The notes under the pieces: model-generated | Told to the model about the DNA's origin: nothing | Databases searched by the model: none | Seen by the model: the letters and a program-made list of their open reading frames with translations, nothing else | Shown here: piece after piece, positions 7,516-15,146 of the stretch | How positions within the stretch are numbered: position 1 is the stretch's first letter | Layout of the letters: each line of letters begins with the position of its first letter | Position numbers and translations under genes: made by a program | Source: an uncultured Selenomonas sp. | GTDB lineage: Bacteria > Bacillota > Negativicutes > Selenomonadales > Selenomonadaceae | Direction of reading: 5' to 3' | Assembly (NCBI GenBank): GCA_905373085.1 | Contig: CAJPRR010000011.1 | Span: forward strand, 1 to 27,993 | Length of the DNA: 27,993 nucleotides

Positions 7516-7962
7516 TCAAGCGTCCTCCGCAGGGTGCATCTTGAAGAGGATGGCGTAGATGATGGCCGCGACGCCGACGACGATGGCGATGTCCGCGATA
7601 TTGAAGACCGGCCATATACGGAAATCAAAGAAGTCGATGACATGCCCGAAGCGCACGCGGTCGATCAGATTGCCCAGGGCGCCGCCGAGCAGGAGTGCCG
7701 TGCCGCAGCGAAAGATGCGGCACTGGCGGCGGATGTAGGGCGAGAAAAGGCCGCCCAAGATGACGATGACGATGCCCATGACGATAAAAAAAGAGCGCTG
7801 ATGGGCGAGGATGCCGAAGGCAGCGCCGGGATTCAAAACGAACGTGATATGAAAGACATCTTGTATGACGGGGATTGACATTCCCGGAAACATCTCATGA
7901 GCGACAAGGAATTTCACGACTTGATCCAAGACTACGATGCAAATGCTCAAAAAAATCGGCAC
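7516..7962 (-). CDS. lspA: Lipoprotein signal peptidase (signal peptidase II)
   Basis: Integral membrane aspartic peptidase that removes signal peptides from prolipoproteins. The 148 residues contain four hydrophobic helices. The conserved motifs are VLNPGAAFGI, GGALGNLIDR and FNIADI; the two Asp residues of NLIDR and NIAD are the catalytic pair. The start is taken as GTG at 7962 (MPIFLSICIVVLDQ), since the first helix begins at once and a GAGG lies upstream. It is placed between ylmH and rluD, as in many Firmicutes. It would process lipoproteins of this diderm envelope. Confidence 0.95.
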   Translation of the reverse strand: MPIFLSICIVVLDQVVKFLVAHEMFPGMSIPVIQDVFHITFVLNPGAAFGILAHQRSFFIVMGIVIVILGGLFSPYIRRQCRIFRCGTALLLGGALGNLIDRVRFGHVIDFFDFRIWPVFNIADIAIVVGVAAIIYAILFKMHPAEDA

Positions 7963-8007
7963 GAGAACCGCCTCAGTCCTTTCTCTTAGAGAAACCTCGT
8001 TTCGTCA

Positions 8008-8793
8008 TCACAGATAGCGGTGCAGGAGCACGCTGGTGCGCCCCTTCTTCGTCTGACCGCGAATCTCCTTCACTTCGAGCCGTCCCCTGCCGCGCATGGA
8101 AAGCACATCGCCCTCCTTGACGGCTTGGGAGGCGCTCTTGACGGACTGCCAGTTGAGCTTGAGCTTTTCCGCCGCGATGTCCGCTGCAGCCCGGCTGCGC
8201 GACATGCCGAAGCCCGCCGCCGCAATCGAGTCGGCGCGCAGGGAGGCGACCGTCGCGCGAATCTCCTTGCAGCGCTCCTCGCGCGGCAGGAGGGCGGAAA
8301 GTTCGCCGAGCGAGCACGTCACATGCGCTGCGCCGAACTGCACGCAGTTCGTCAGCAGGAAATCCGCCATGTTCTCTGCCGTGACGATACGCGCCGCACC
8401 CTGCTGAATCTGGATGTCGCCGATGATCTCGCGCTCGACGCCGAGCCCCATGATCGCGCCGAGAACGTCTCGATGCGAGATGTGCGCGAACGCATCCTTC
8501 CATACCGCCTCCACGACGGCGATTTCCCAAGAGGGCATGCCGCGAAAATCTTCATGCTGAAAGACGGCACGCTGGCGCTCCGCCCCCGCATAGCCGCCGT
8601 TGAAAGAAACGGCGAGACCTTCGAAGTTAGCCGCCACGACCTCGGCGATTTCCTGCCCGAAGGGGTCGAGGAAGGCCGTCAGGCGGAACTTTTGATTCTT
8701 CATCGCCTTTTCTGCGGCATCGACTAATTTCACTGCCGTTTCTTCGCCTTCCGATCCGCGATAGAAACGCAGGATTTTTTCCCGATTCGACAT
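8008..8793 (-). CDS. ylmH: YlmH-family S4-domain RNA-binding protein
   Basis: A 261-residue protein of the YlmH family, found in the sepF neighbourhood of Firmicutes. It begins MSNREKILRFYRGSEGEE. A central region has LTAFLDPFGQEIAE and VLGAIMGLGVEREIIGDI, which are family hallmarks. It ends with an S4 RNA-binding domain (about residues 180-245, KLNWQSVKSASQAVKEGDVL). YlmH proteins bind ribosomal RNA, and a role in ribosome rescue or quality control has been reported for the Bacillus protein. ATG at 8793 with AGGAGC upstream; seven bases separate it from the proC stop. It ends before lspA; the divIVA and ileS genes often found at this point are absent. Confidence 0.92.
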   Translation of the reverse strand: MSNREKILRFYRGSEGEETAVKLVDAAEKAMKNQKFRLTAFLDPFGQEIAEVVAANFEGLAVSFNGGYAGAERQRAVFQHEDFRGMPSWEIAVVEAVWKDAFAHISHRDVLGAIMGLGVEREIIGDIQIQQGAARIVTAENMADFLLTNCVQFGAAHVTCSLGELSALLPREERCKEIRATVASLRADSIAAAGFGMSRSRAAADIAAEKLKLNWQSVKSASQAVKEGDVLSMRGRGRLEVKEIRGQTKKGRTSVLLHRYL

Positions 8794-8800
8794 AGTGCTC

Positions 8801-9598
8801 CTATTCCCCTAAAGACTTCGATTTTTCCGCCGCGCTCAAGACGGCGTCAAGGAATGCGCCGCGCACGGCACGCTGCTCAAGGACGCGCAGTCCTGCGATG
8901 GTCGTGCCCGCAGGCGACGTGACCTGATCGCGCAGCTCGTCGGGATGCCTGCCCGTATCGAGCGCCATCTTGGCAGAGCCGAGCAACGTCTGCGCCGCCA
9001 GAAGACGCGCGTCCTTGCGCGAAAGCCCCGCCGCCACGCCGCCGTCCGCGAGCGCGTCGATGACGAGGAAGGCGAAGGCCGGCCCACTGCCCGAAAGCCC
9101 CGTGACGGCGTCCATCAAGGACTCCTTGACGCAGACGACCTTTCCCGCCGCTGCGAGAATCGTGCGAATCGCTTCCTCGTGAGCTGCACCCGCACGCGAG
9201 CCGAGCGCGTAGGCAGACATGCCCTCGCCCACGGCGAGCGGCGTATTGGGCATGACGCGGATGACGGGCTGACCGGGAAGCAGCGCTTCGAGCTTAGGAA
9301 GCGGCAGTCCTGCCACGATGGACACGAGGACGGCGTCCGAGCGCAAAGCCCCGCGAATTTCCAAGAGAGCCGCTTCCGCCGCATTCGGCTTGACGGCGAG
9401 AATGACGACGTCCATATCGCCGAGGAAGGATTGTGCGCTGCAGAAAGTCTGCACGCCGTACGTTTCCTTCAATTCCTCGACGCGCTCCGCCTTGTGCTCA
9501 GAGACGAAGACCGCCTCCGCTGGAAGCACCTCTTCGCGCAGGACGCCGGCGATGACGGCCTCCGCCATCATGCCGCCGCCGATCAATGCAAGTTTCAT
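8801..9598 (-). CDS. proC: Pyrroline-5-carboxylate reductase
   Basis: Catalyses the last step of proline synthesis, NAD(P)H-dependent reduction of pyrroline-5-carboxylate. The 265-residue length is typical. The N-terminal Rossmann motif is LIGGGMMAEAVIAGVL, followed by MDVVILAVKPN and VIRVMPNTPLAVGEGMSAY. The C-terminal dimerisation domain has the signature TSPAGTTIAGLRVLEQ. The ATG at 9598 lies ten bases after the sepF stop. In Bacillus the equivalent place between sepF and ylmH is taken by the small membrane protein YlmG, so proC sits inside a cell-division gene series. Confidence 0.97.
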   Translation of the reverse strand: MKLALIGGGMMAEAVIAGVLREEVLPAEAVFVSEHKAERVEELKETYGVQTFCSAQSFLGDMDVVILAVKPNAAEAALLEIRGALRSDAVLVSIVAGLPLPKLEALLPGQPVIRVMPNTPLAVGEGMSAYALGSRAGAAHEEAIRTILAAAGKVVCVKESLMDAVTGLSGSGPAFAFLVIDALADGGVAAGLSRKDARLLAAQTLLGSAKMALDTGRHPDELRDQVTSPAGTTIAGLRVLEQRAVRGAFLDAVLSAAEKSKSLGE

Positions 9599-9608
9599 CG
9601 CCGCTGCC

Positions 9609-10085
9609 CTACTTCTTCAGCCACGGCATCTCCGTCGACACCGACTTCTTGTCTTCCGAATAGGAGATATTGACGTTGCTCGGCGCACAGAAGAAGACGT
9701 TGTTGCTGACCTTCTTGATCTCGCCGTTCAGCGCGTAGATCGTGCCGCTGATGAAGTCCGTGATGCGCTTGGCGTCCTCCTCGATGGTGTTCTCAAAGTT
9801 GATGACGACGGGTCGCTTCTCGCGCAGACAGTTCGCCACCTGCTGCGCATCGTCGAAGGACTTCGGCTCGATGACGACGACCTTCATCTTGTAGGCGGTG
9901 ACATTGTTCATCGCGGCGTTCGCCGCTGCTTGAAAGTTCACGACATTCGACGCAGACGCCTGCTCGCGCTCCATCTCGTCGGACTCTGCAAAATCGTCGT
10001 CTTCGTCGCGCAAATCCCTTTTATCGTTGATGTCTTCCGGATCGATCAGGCCGATTTTTCCGCACACCTTATCAATGAAGCCCAT
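9609..10085 (-). CDS. sepF: Cell division protein SepF
   Basis: Membrane-associated partner of FtsZ that shapes and anchors the division ring in Gram-positive and related bacteria. The 158 residues show an amphipathic N-terminal start (MGFIDKVCGKIGLIDPED), an acidic linker (RDLRDEDDDFAESDEMERE) and the conserved C-terminal SepF fold, with DAQQVANCLREKRPVVINFE and FISGTIYALNGEIKKVS. A GAGGAGGG ribosome binding site precedes the ATG at 10085. It lies in the classic pgeF-yggS-sepF order. Its presence in a bacterium with outer-membrane proteins supports a Negativicutes source. Confidence 0.96.
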   Translation of the reverse strand: MGFIDKVCGKIGLIDPEDINDKRDLRDEDDDFAESDEMEREQASASNVVNFQAAANAAMNNVTAYKMKVVVIEPKSFDDAQQVANCLREKRPVVINFENTIEEDAKRITDFISGTIYALNGEIKKVSNNVFFCAPSNVNISYSEDKKSVSTEMPWLKK

Positions 10086-10097
10086 CTTGTTCCCTCC

Positions 10098-10790
10098 TCA
10101 ATATTGACGTGGCCCGAAAATGGCCGTGCCGACACGAACGATATTGGCGCCTTCTTCCACAGCAATCCGATAATCATGTGTCATGCCCATTGACAAATAA
10201 CTTATATTCGCCGTTTTCCACGGAAACTCCTTCGTCTTTTGAAAAATTTCATACATGCGGCGAAAGAGCGGCCTCGTCTCCTCGACTTCGTCGTAGTTGG
10301 GCGCCATGCACATCAGACCGCGAAGGCGCAGATGCGGCAGTGCGTCGACAGCTTCGAGCAAGGGCTGCAAGTCTTCTTCGTAGATGCCGGACTTCGACGC
10401 TTCCTTGGCGAGGTTGACCTGCACGAGGATGTCCTGCCGCTTGCCGATCTTGCCCGCTTCCTTGTCCAAGGCCTCGGCAAGTTCCAAGGCGTCGACGGAA
10501 TGAATGAGGTCGAAGAGCTTCACGGCGTACTTCGCCTTGTTCTTCTGCAAGTGACCGATGAGATGCCATACAGCCGTGCGCTCAAGCGTTTCGAACTTCT
10601 CCCGCGCTTCCTGTATGCGGTTTTCACCGATGTCCGTCACGCCATGCGCGATCGCCTCGCGCATCTCGGCAACGCCGTGATTCTTCGTCACCGCCACGAG
10701 GCGGACAGGCTCTTTCGCGTCGGCAGTCGTCCTCTTCGCCCTGCTCTCCTCGATGGAGCGCAAGACTTCATGCAGATTCTCTTCGATCAA
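10098..10790 (-). CDS. yggS: YggS family PLP homeostasis protein
   Basis: A fold-type III pyridoxal-phosphate-binding protein that buffers PLP and affects amino-acid metabolism; no catalytic reaction is established. The PLP lysine lies in LVAVTKNHG (about residue 36). HGVTDIGENRIQEAREKF, WHLIGHLQKNK and YLSMGMTHDY are family signatures. I place the start at the TTG at 10790 (MIEENLHEVLRSIEE), because AGGAGG is eight bases upstream of it. A further in-frame TTG at 10808 would leave that Shine-Dalgarno sequence inside the coding region. The gene starts shortly after the pgeF stop and ends 12 bases before sepF. A PLP-salvage kinase gene lies elsewhere in the window. Confidence 0.93.
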   Translation of the reverse strand: MIEENLHEVLRSIEESRAKRTTADAKEPVRLVAVTKNHGVAEMREAIAHGVTDIGENRIQEAREKFETLERTAVWHLIGHLQKNKAKYAVKLFDLIHSVDALELAEALDKEAGKIGKRQDILVQVNLAKEASKSGIYEEDLQPLLEAVDALPHLRLRGLMCMAPNYDEVEETRPLFRRMYEIFQKTKEFPWKTANISYLSMGMTHDYRIAVEEGANIVRVGTAIFGPRQY

Positions 10791-10809
10791 CTTGCTTACC
10801 TCCTGCAAA

Positions 10810-11619
10810 CTACTTCAAGGCGATCCACGCGGCGAAGCGACCCGTCGTCCCGTGCTCTGCGCGGTAGGAATAAAAGATTTCGGCATTGCACTTCGTGCAT
10901 ACGTCAGCGCTGTCGATATGCGCGGGAAGGAGTCCCGCCGCTTCGAGCTGCAGGCGGTTGGCCGCCCACAGGTCGACTGTCCGCTTCCCCTCGGGCGAGT
11001 GCGAAAGAAGCCCGGGCACTTCAGGAAAGGCCGCGCGAAAGGCCTCCGCAACCTCCTCGCCGACCTCGAAGCAGCACGCGCCGATGGAGGGGCCGATGCC
11101 CGCGAGGATGTCCTGCGGACGCGAACCGAACGCCTCGGCCATGCGCTGCACGGTCTTTCGCCCGATCTCGGCGACCGTCCCCTTCCAGCCCGCATGAGCG
11201 GCGGCAATGACGCGGCGCACAGGGTCGAAGAAGAGGAGCGGCACGCAGTCGGCGAAGCACAGCAGCAAGGGCAGTCCCGCCTCCGCCGTCATCAGGGCGT
11301 CGCAGGCGGGCACGGACTCGTCATAGCGGCTCGCGCCCATGCCCGCATCGCTGGCGCGGACAAGGCGCACTTCCTCGCCGTGCACCTGGCGCGGCGTGAC
11401 GATCCGCGCAGCGTAAAGCCCCAGAGCCTCAGCAAAGAGACGGCGATTCTCCAAGACGTCCGCGGCGCAGTCGCCGACGTGGAGCGCCATGTTCAATGCG
11501 GCAAACGGCGGCTTCGAGACGCCGCCCAAGCGCGTGGAAATGCCATGCGCCAGACCCTCCTCGGGAAAGAGCGAGAACGAACCGCGCCAAAGGCCGCCGC
11601 TATGTCTGAGCTGAAACAT
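10810..11619 (-). CDS. pgeF: Peptidoglycan editing factor PgeF / YfiH-type laccase-domain protein
   Basis: Member of the YfiH/YlmD (DUF152) family. In E. coli PgeF keeps L-Ser from replacing L-Ala in the peptidoglycan stem; homologues also show purine nucleoside phosphorylase or laccase-like activity. The product has 269 residues. The metal-site motifs are TPRQVHGEEV, CFADCVPLLFFDP and AAAHAGWKGTVAEI, supplying His, Cys and His. The ATG at 11619 is chosen because GGAGGAGAG lies just upstream and homologues begin near MFQLRHSGG; the longer open frame is a shadow of the radical SAM gene. It overlaps the end of the radical SAM gene by 20 bases. Confidence 0.93.
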   Translation of the reverse strand: MFQLRHSGGLWRGSFSLFPEEGLAHGISTRLGGVSKPPFAALNMALHVGDCAADVLENRRLFAEALGLYAARIVTPRQVHGEEVRLVRASDAGMGASRYDESVPACDALMTAEAGLPLLLCFADCVPLLFFDPVRRVIAAAHAGWKGTVAEIGRKTVQRMAEAFGSRPQDILAGIGPSIGACCFEVGEEVAEAFRAAFPEVPGLLSHSPEGKRTVDLWAANRLQLEAAGLLPAHIDSADVCTKCNAEIFYSYRAEHGTTGRFAAWIALK

Positions 11620-13360
11620 GTCTCTCCTCCATTGTATCACAAACGCCGCAGCGTGTGCATCCCGAAAAGCAAGGTTTCGTATATTGCAGCGCCGCCGCCC
11701 TCTGCAGTTCGCGGTAGAGGTACTGCTTGGGAAATCCCATGTCGAGCATATCCCACGGGAATACCGCATCTTCTGCGTGCCGCACCTGCAGAAAATCCGC
11801 AAAGGAAAGCCCCTCTTCCTTCAGCGCACGCTTGAACGATTTCGCGCCGCCCGCGAGGAAGGCGCGGTGCAGGGCGCGAGCGACGCGGCGGTCGCCGCGC
11901 GCGAGCACGCCCTGCACATAGGCGCTCTTGGGCGATTCGGCGATGATGCGGATGCTCCTGTAGGGCGCCAGCCCCTTGCGGATCGTCTTCATCGCATCCT
12001 TGACCCATTTCTCGTCCGCCATCGGCAGCCACTGGAAGGGCGTGAACGGCTTGGGGATGAACGGATTGATGCTCAAGGTGATCTGCGCATGCTCCTTCTT
12101 CGCCCGGATGTGCTCATGCAGGCGCACGGTCATATCGACGATGGCCTTGATGTCCTCTTCCTCCTCGTAGGGCAGGCCGATCATCAAGTAGAGACGGAAC
12201 TGGCGGATGCCCGCCTGCAGAGCAAGATCGACCGTATGGCGCAGATGCTCCTCCTCGATGCCCTTGTTGATGATCTTCCTCATGCGCACGCTGCCCGCTT
12301 CGGGGGCGAGCGTGATCGTGCGCAGACCGCTCCTCGAAAGGGACGCAACAAGCTCCTCGGTCACGGAATCGGCGCGGAAGGAGGCGACGGACATGCCGAG
12401 ATTTTCTGCCAGAATGTCGCGGCACAAAGCGTCGATCTCGGGATAGTCCGAGATGGCGGCTCCCATGAGTCCGATGCGCTTTTCGTACTTCTTCGCCTCT
12501 TGGACTTCCTTTTCCAAGACCTTCAGCGAGCGGTTGCGCGGCTGTCGAAAGCAGTAGCCCGCCATGCAGAAGCGACAGTGCCTGCCACAGCCGCGTGCCG
12601 TTTCGATGAGGTAAAGGTTGAATTCCGTATCGTCGGTGACGACGACGGTGTGCGCGGGAAATTCGTCGAGATCGCGCACCCATTGACGCGTGACGCGCGA
12701 AGGCGCGCCCGCCGCAGGGCGAATGGCGCACAGGCGCCCCGCTTCATCGTAGTCGTGCTCGTAGAGCGATGGCACGTAGACGCCCTCAACCTTCGAGAGG
12801 GCGTGCAGAAGCTCGGCACGCGAAAGACCCTGCCGCACGGCGGCGTCGTATGCGTCCATCAGAGCCGGCATGACGACCTCGCCCTCGCCGATGACGAAGG
12901 CGTCGACGAAGAGACTCAACGGCTCGGGGTTGAACGTGGCGCACGGCCCGCCCGCGAGGACGATGGCGTCCTGCTCGCCGCGCTCCGCCGCCAGAAGTTT
13001 GATCTTGCCAAGCTGCAGGATGCGCAGCAAATTGAAGTAGTCCATCTCGAAGGAGACAGCGAAGCCGATCAAAGAGAAGCGATGGAGCGGCCGCTGGTTC
13101 TCCAGGCTCAGAAGCGGCGTGCCCGTACGCTCATGCTCGCGCTGCTCCTCACCGCTCGGCAGGAAGAAGCGCTCGCACGCCGTGTCGCTGCGTCGGTTCA
13201 AGAGGTCGTAGATGATGTGCAGCCCGAGGTTTGACATGCCGACGAAGTAGGAATTCGGGTATACGAGCGCGAAGGAGCGCCGCGTGCCCGTCGGAAACGA
13301 AAAATAGCCGTGCTCGCGCTCCAACTGCTCGCGCAGGCGCCGCTTGATCTTCCAGCTCAA
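11600..13360 (-). CDS. B12-binding-type radical SAM protein (TIGR03960-like)
   Basis: A 586-residue radical SAM protein. An N-terminal region with SNLGLHIIYDLLN and GGPCATFNPEPLSLFVDAFV looks like the cobalamin-binding-type domain of this family. The cluster motif CGRHCRFC (CX3CX2C) follows at about residue 240, in ETARGCGRHCRFCMAGYCFR. The C-terminus has a cysteine cluster (CFSGCTRCGVC). The general layout fits the TIGR03960 family often found in Firmicutes; the substrate is unknown. The probable start is TTG at 13360, overlapping the nrdR stop as TTGA, with GGGAG upstream. No ATG lies close by in frame: the open frame extends far upstream but only through nrdR in another frame. Tight overlaps with nrdR and pgeF suggest translational coupling. 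Confidence 0.85.
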   Translation of the reverse strand: MSWKIKRRLREQLEREHGYFSFPTGTRRSFALVYPNSYFVGMSNLGLHIIYDLLNRRSDTACERFFLPSGEEQREHERTGTPLLSLENQRPLHRFSLIGFAVSFEMDYFNLLRILQLGKIKLLAAERGEQDAIVLAGGPCATFNPEPLSLFVDAFVIGEGEVVMPALMDAYDAAVRQGLSRAELLHALSKVEGVYVPSLYEHDYDEAGRLCAIRPAAGAPSRVTRQWVRDLDEFPAHTVVVTDDTEFNLYLIETARGCGRHCRFCMAGYCFRQPRNRSLKVLEKEVQEAKKYEKRIGLMGAAISDYPEIDALCRDILAENLGMSVASFRADSVTEELVASLSRSGLRTITLAPEAGSVRMRKIINKGIEEEHLRHTVDLALQAGIRQFRLYLMIGLPYEEEEDIKAIVDMTVRLHEHIRAKKEHAQITLSINPFIPKPFTPFQWLPMADEKWVKDAMKTIRKGLAPYRSIRIIAESPKSAYVQGVLARGDRRVARALHRAFLAGGAKSFKRALKEEGLSFADFLQVRHAEDAVFPWDMLDMGFPKQYLYRELQRAAALQYTKPCFSGCTRCGVCDTMEERHVSAQT

Positions 13361-13821
13361 GACGGGTTCTTCTCCCTGAGCAACGCCTCCAGCTCCTCGC
13401 GAAAGCCGCTGATGTCGGCAAACTTGCGGTAGACCGAGGCGAAGCGGATGTAGGCGACCTCGTCGAAGTTCTTGAGCTTCTCCATCACGAGTTCGCCGAT
13501 GTCGCGCGTGTAGACCTCGCGGTTCATCGTGTTGCGAAGCTCCTTTTCGATCTCGTCTGCCAGAGCGATGATGCGCTCCGTCGGAATGTCGCGCTTGTCG
13601 CACGAGCGAATGAGTCCGTTCAGCAGCTTGTTGCGGTCGAATACCACGCGCCTGCCGTCATTTTTAATAACCATCAGCGGAATCTTCTCCACTGTCTCGT
13701 ATGTCGTGAAGCGCTTGCCGCACGACGTGCACTCCCTGCGGCGGCGAATGGTATTGCCGTCGTCGGCAGAGCGCGAGTCGATGACGCGGCTGTCCTCCTC
13801 TTTGCAAAATGGGCAACGCAT
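13357..13821 (-). CDS. nrdR: Transcriptional repressor NrdR
   Basis: Zinc-ribbon and ATP-cone repressor of ribonucleotide reductase genes, sensing dATP/ATP. The 154-residue product is standard. The zinc ribbon has CPFC (residues 3-6) and CTSCGKRF (about 31-38). The ATP-cone domain follows, with VIKNDGRRVVFDRNKL and YIRFASVYRKFADI. The start is ATG at 13821, just after the TAG that ends the ygiQ remnant frame. Its stop overlaps the start of the radical SAM gene. No nrd operon lies in the window. Confidence 0.97.
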   Translation of the reverse strand: MRCPFCKEEDSRVIDSRSADDGNTIRRRRECTSCGKRFTTYETVEKIPLMVIKNDGRRVVFDRNKLLNGLIRSCDKRDIPTERIIALADEIEKELRNTMNREVYTRDIGELVMEKLKNFDEVAYIRFASVYRKFADISGFREELEALLREKNPS

Positions 13822-14165
13822 CTATATCCCCTTCTCTTTTCTTTTCTCATTGTTTCCCGCCGCTTCGGGCGCAGCAAGCATACCTTCCCGCAGCTGACGA
13901 GCCGTTCCGACGCGCTGGCTGCAGAGCCTATACATTATGTATGAGCCAAGACTGCCGCTTGAGACAAGAAAGGCAAGCCGAGGCTTGCCTAAACGTCGAA
14001 AATCTTTTGCACTGCGCCAATCGGACGAGGCGATAATGCCAACGCGATCGCCGTGCCGAAGCCCGGACGGCCGACATAGGCGCCGCCCAAAACGAAGATG
14101 AAATCAAGCGTCTCCCAGCCTCTTGCCTCCATGTCCGCCCGGCTCATCGGCAAAAAATCCTTCAC
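13822..14165 (-). pseudogene. YgiQ-family radical SAM protein, N-terminal remnant with a frameshift
   Basis: This stretch between rodZ and nrdR is not empty. From a GTG at 14165, which has a GAGGG upstream, the frame reads MKDFLPMSRADMEARGWETL and then DFIFVLGGAYVGRPGFGTAI. This matches the start of YgiQ-type proteins (FLP-[MT], DAYVDHPSFG). The frame then drifts and stops at 13989. In another frame the similarity continues as GIIASSDWRSAKDFRRLGKP and RLAFLVSSGSLGSY, matching the next YgiQ block (GIIAQPDW...LGRPRLxFLV). After that the match fades, and the frame closes at the TAG just before nrdR. Intact YgiQ proteins are about 600 residues, so most of the gene, including the radical SAM core, has been deleted. 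Assignment is by recalled motifs. Confidence 0.75.
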
Positions 14166-14180
14166 GCTTCCAACCCTCGA

Positions 14181-14978
14181 TCACTTCACCGCAGTCTCTT
14201 TGGTGAAGGTTTTCTCCACCACTTCGCCCTTCTGCCCGATCGCGCCCATGTCCTTTCCGTTCAGGGAATAGTTGAGCGCTCCGGCGTTGCCCGCCGTGAT
14301 GCGCACCTTGTCCTTGCCCTTGAGTGTCAAGACCTTGCCCTTTTCAGCCATTCCTTCGAACTCCGTCTTGCCGTCGACGATGACTTCCGTCCAGCAGCGG
14401 TCAGTGAAACTGAGCTTCATCTCCACGCCGTCGGCCGCCGGCTTCGCCGCCGCCTCTGTCTGCTTCTGCGACTGTTTCTGCTGCTGTGCCGTCTGCGTCT
14501 TGGCACGCGGCGCGGGAGCGCTCGGCTCTTCGTCGCCGCCGAAGGCGATGAGCGCCGCGAAAGCGACAACGAAGACGGCCGCCGCCACCATCAGGGCGTT
14601 GCGAACGCCATGGGATTTCTTCTCCATCGGATAGCTTTCGAGCGAGGTGATCTTCGGCCCTCGGTATTCTTCCCTGCTCCCTTGTGCGGGCTGCGCCTGT
14701 CTTGCGTCCTCTGCAAAAGAGGATTCCGCCGCCTCGTGCATCTCTTCCTGCGGGTGCATCTCTTCATTGAAGCCGCTCACGATCTCGTTGGCATTAAGCT
14801 TCAAATAGTTTGCATAATTGCGGACAAAGCCCTTCGCATAGACCTCGCCGGGCAATGTCTTGTATTCGCCTTTCTCGATTGCGTCTATATATAAAGCGCG
14901 TATGCTCGTAGCCTTTTCAATATCCTTGATCGATAAATTCTGCCTCTCGCGTTCCCTGCGCAGAAGATCGCCTATCAT
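14181..14978 (-). CDS. rodZ: RodZ-like helix-turn-helix membrane protein
   Basis: A 265-residue bitopic protein of the RodZ/YmfM type, which links MreB to the envelope in rod-shaped cells. Residues 1-70 form a cytoplasmic HTH domain (LLRRERERQNLSIKDIEKAT and LPGEVYAKGFVRNYANYLKL). A linker is followed by one membrane helix at about 127-147. A Gln/Ala-rich stretch then leads to a C-terminal DUF4115-type domain (KLSFTDRCWTEVIVDGKTEF). ATG at 14978 with GGAAAGGATG upstream. It is the first gene of the long operon and has its own promoter. Confidence 0.9.
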   Translation of the reverse strand: MIGDLLRRERERQNLSIKDIEKATSIRALYIDAIEKGEYKTLPGEVYAKGFVRNYANYLKLNANEIVSGFNEEMHPQEEMHEAAESSFAEDARQAQPAQGSREEYRGPKITSLESYPMEKKSHGVRNALMVAAAVFVVAFAALIAFGGDEEPSAPAPRAKTQTAQQQKQSQKQTEAAAKPAADGVEMKLSFTDRCWTEVIVDGKTEFEGMAEKGKVLTLKGKDKVRITAGNAGALNYSLNGKDMGAIGQKGEVVEKTFTKETAVK

Positions 14979-15024
14979 CGAAATTCATCCTTTCCGAAAG
15001 CTTCCCAATAAAACTTCCCATTCC

Positions 15025-15053
15025 ATTATACAGTTATAGAAGAGAAAAGACAA
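15025..15053 (-). promoter_or_regulatory. Promoter of the rodZ-to-pyrR operon
   Basis: TTGTCT (15048-15053), a 17-base spacer and a perfect TATAAT (15025-15030). It lies about 47 bases upstream of the rodZ ATG, in the gap after the pnp terminator. It is the only strong promoter I see for the twelve-gene stretch that ends at the 5911-5969 terminator. Confidence 0.8.
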
Positions 15054-15097
15054 TAAGCGCGAAAAGCACGCGGCACAAGAATAGGAAATGAGTCTCA

Positions 15098-15131
15098 ATA
15101 AAAAACTCGCGCGGCAGCAAGCAGCGCGAGT
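15098..15131 (-). terminator. Rho-independent terminator after pnp
   Basis: An 8-bp stem (ACTCGCGC / GCGCGAGT) with an 11-base loop, followed on the minus strand by TTTTTTATT. It lies 16 bases after the pnp stop. Confidence 0.85.
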
Positions 15132-15146
15132 CTTCGATTCCTATGC

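Noticed and set aside
11618..13234. Long plus-strand frame opposite the radical SAM gene
   Set aside because: Low-complexity, Arg/Asp/His-rich shadow with no ribosome binding site; the opposite strand has a well-supported gene.
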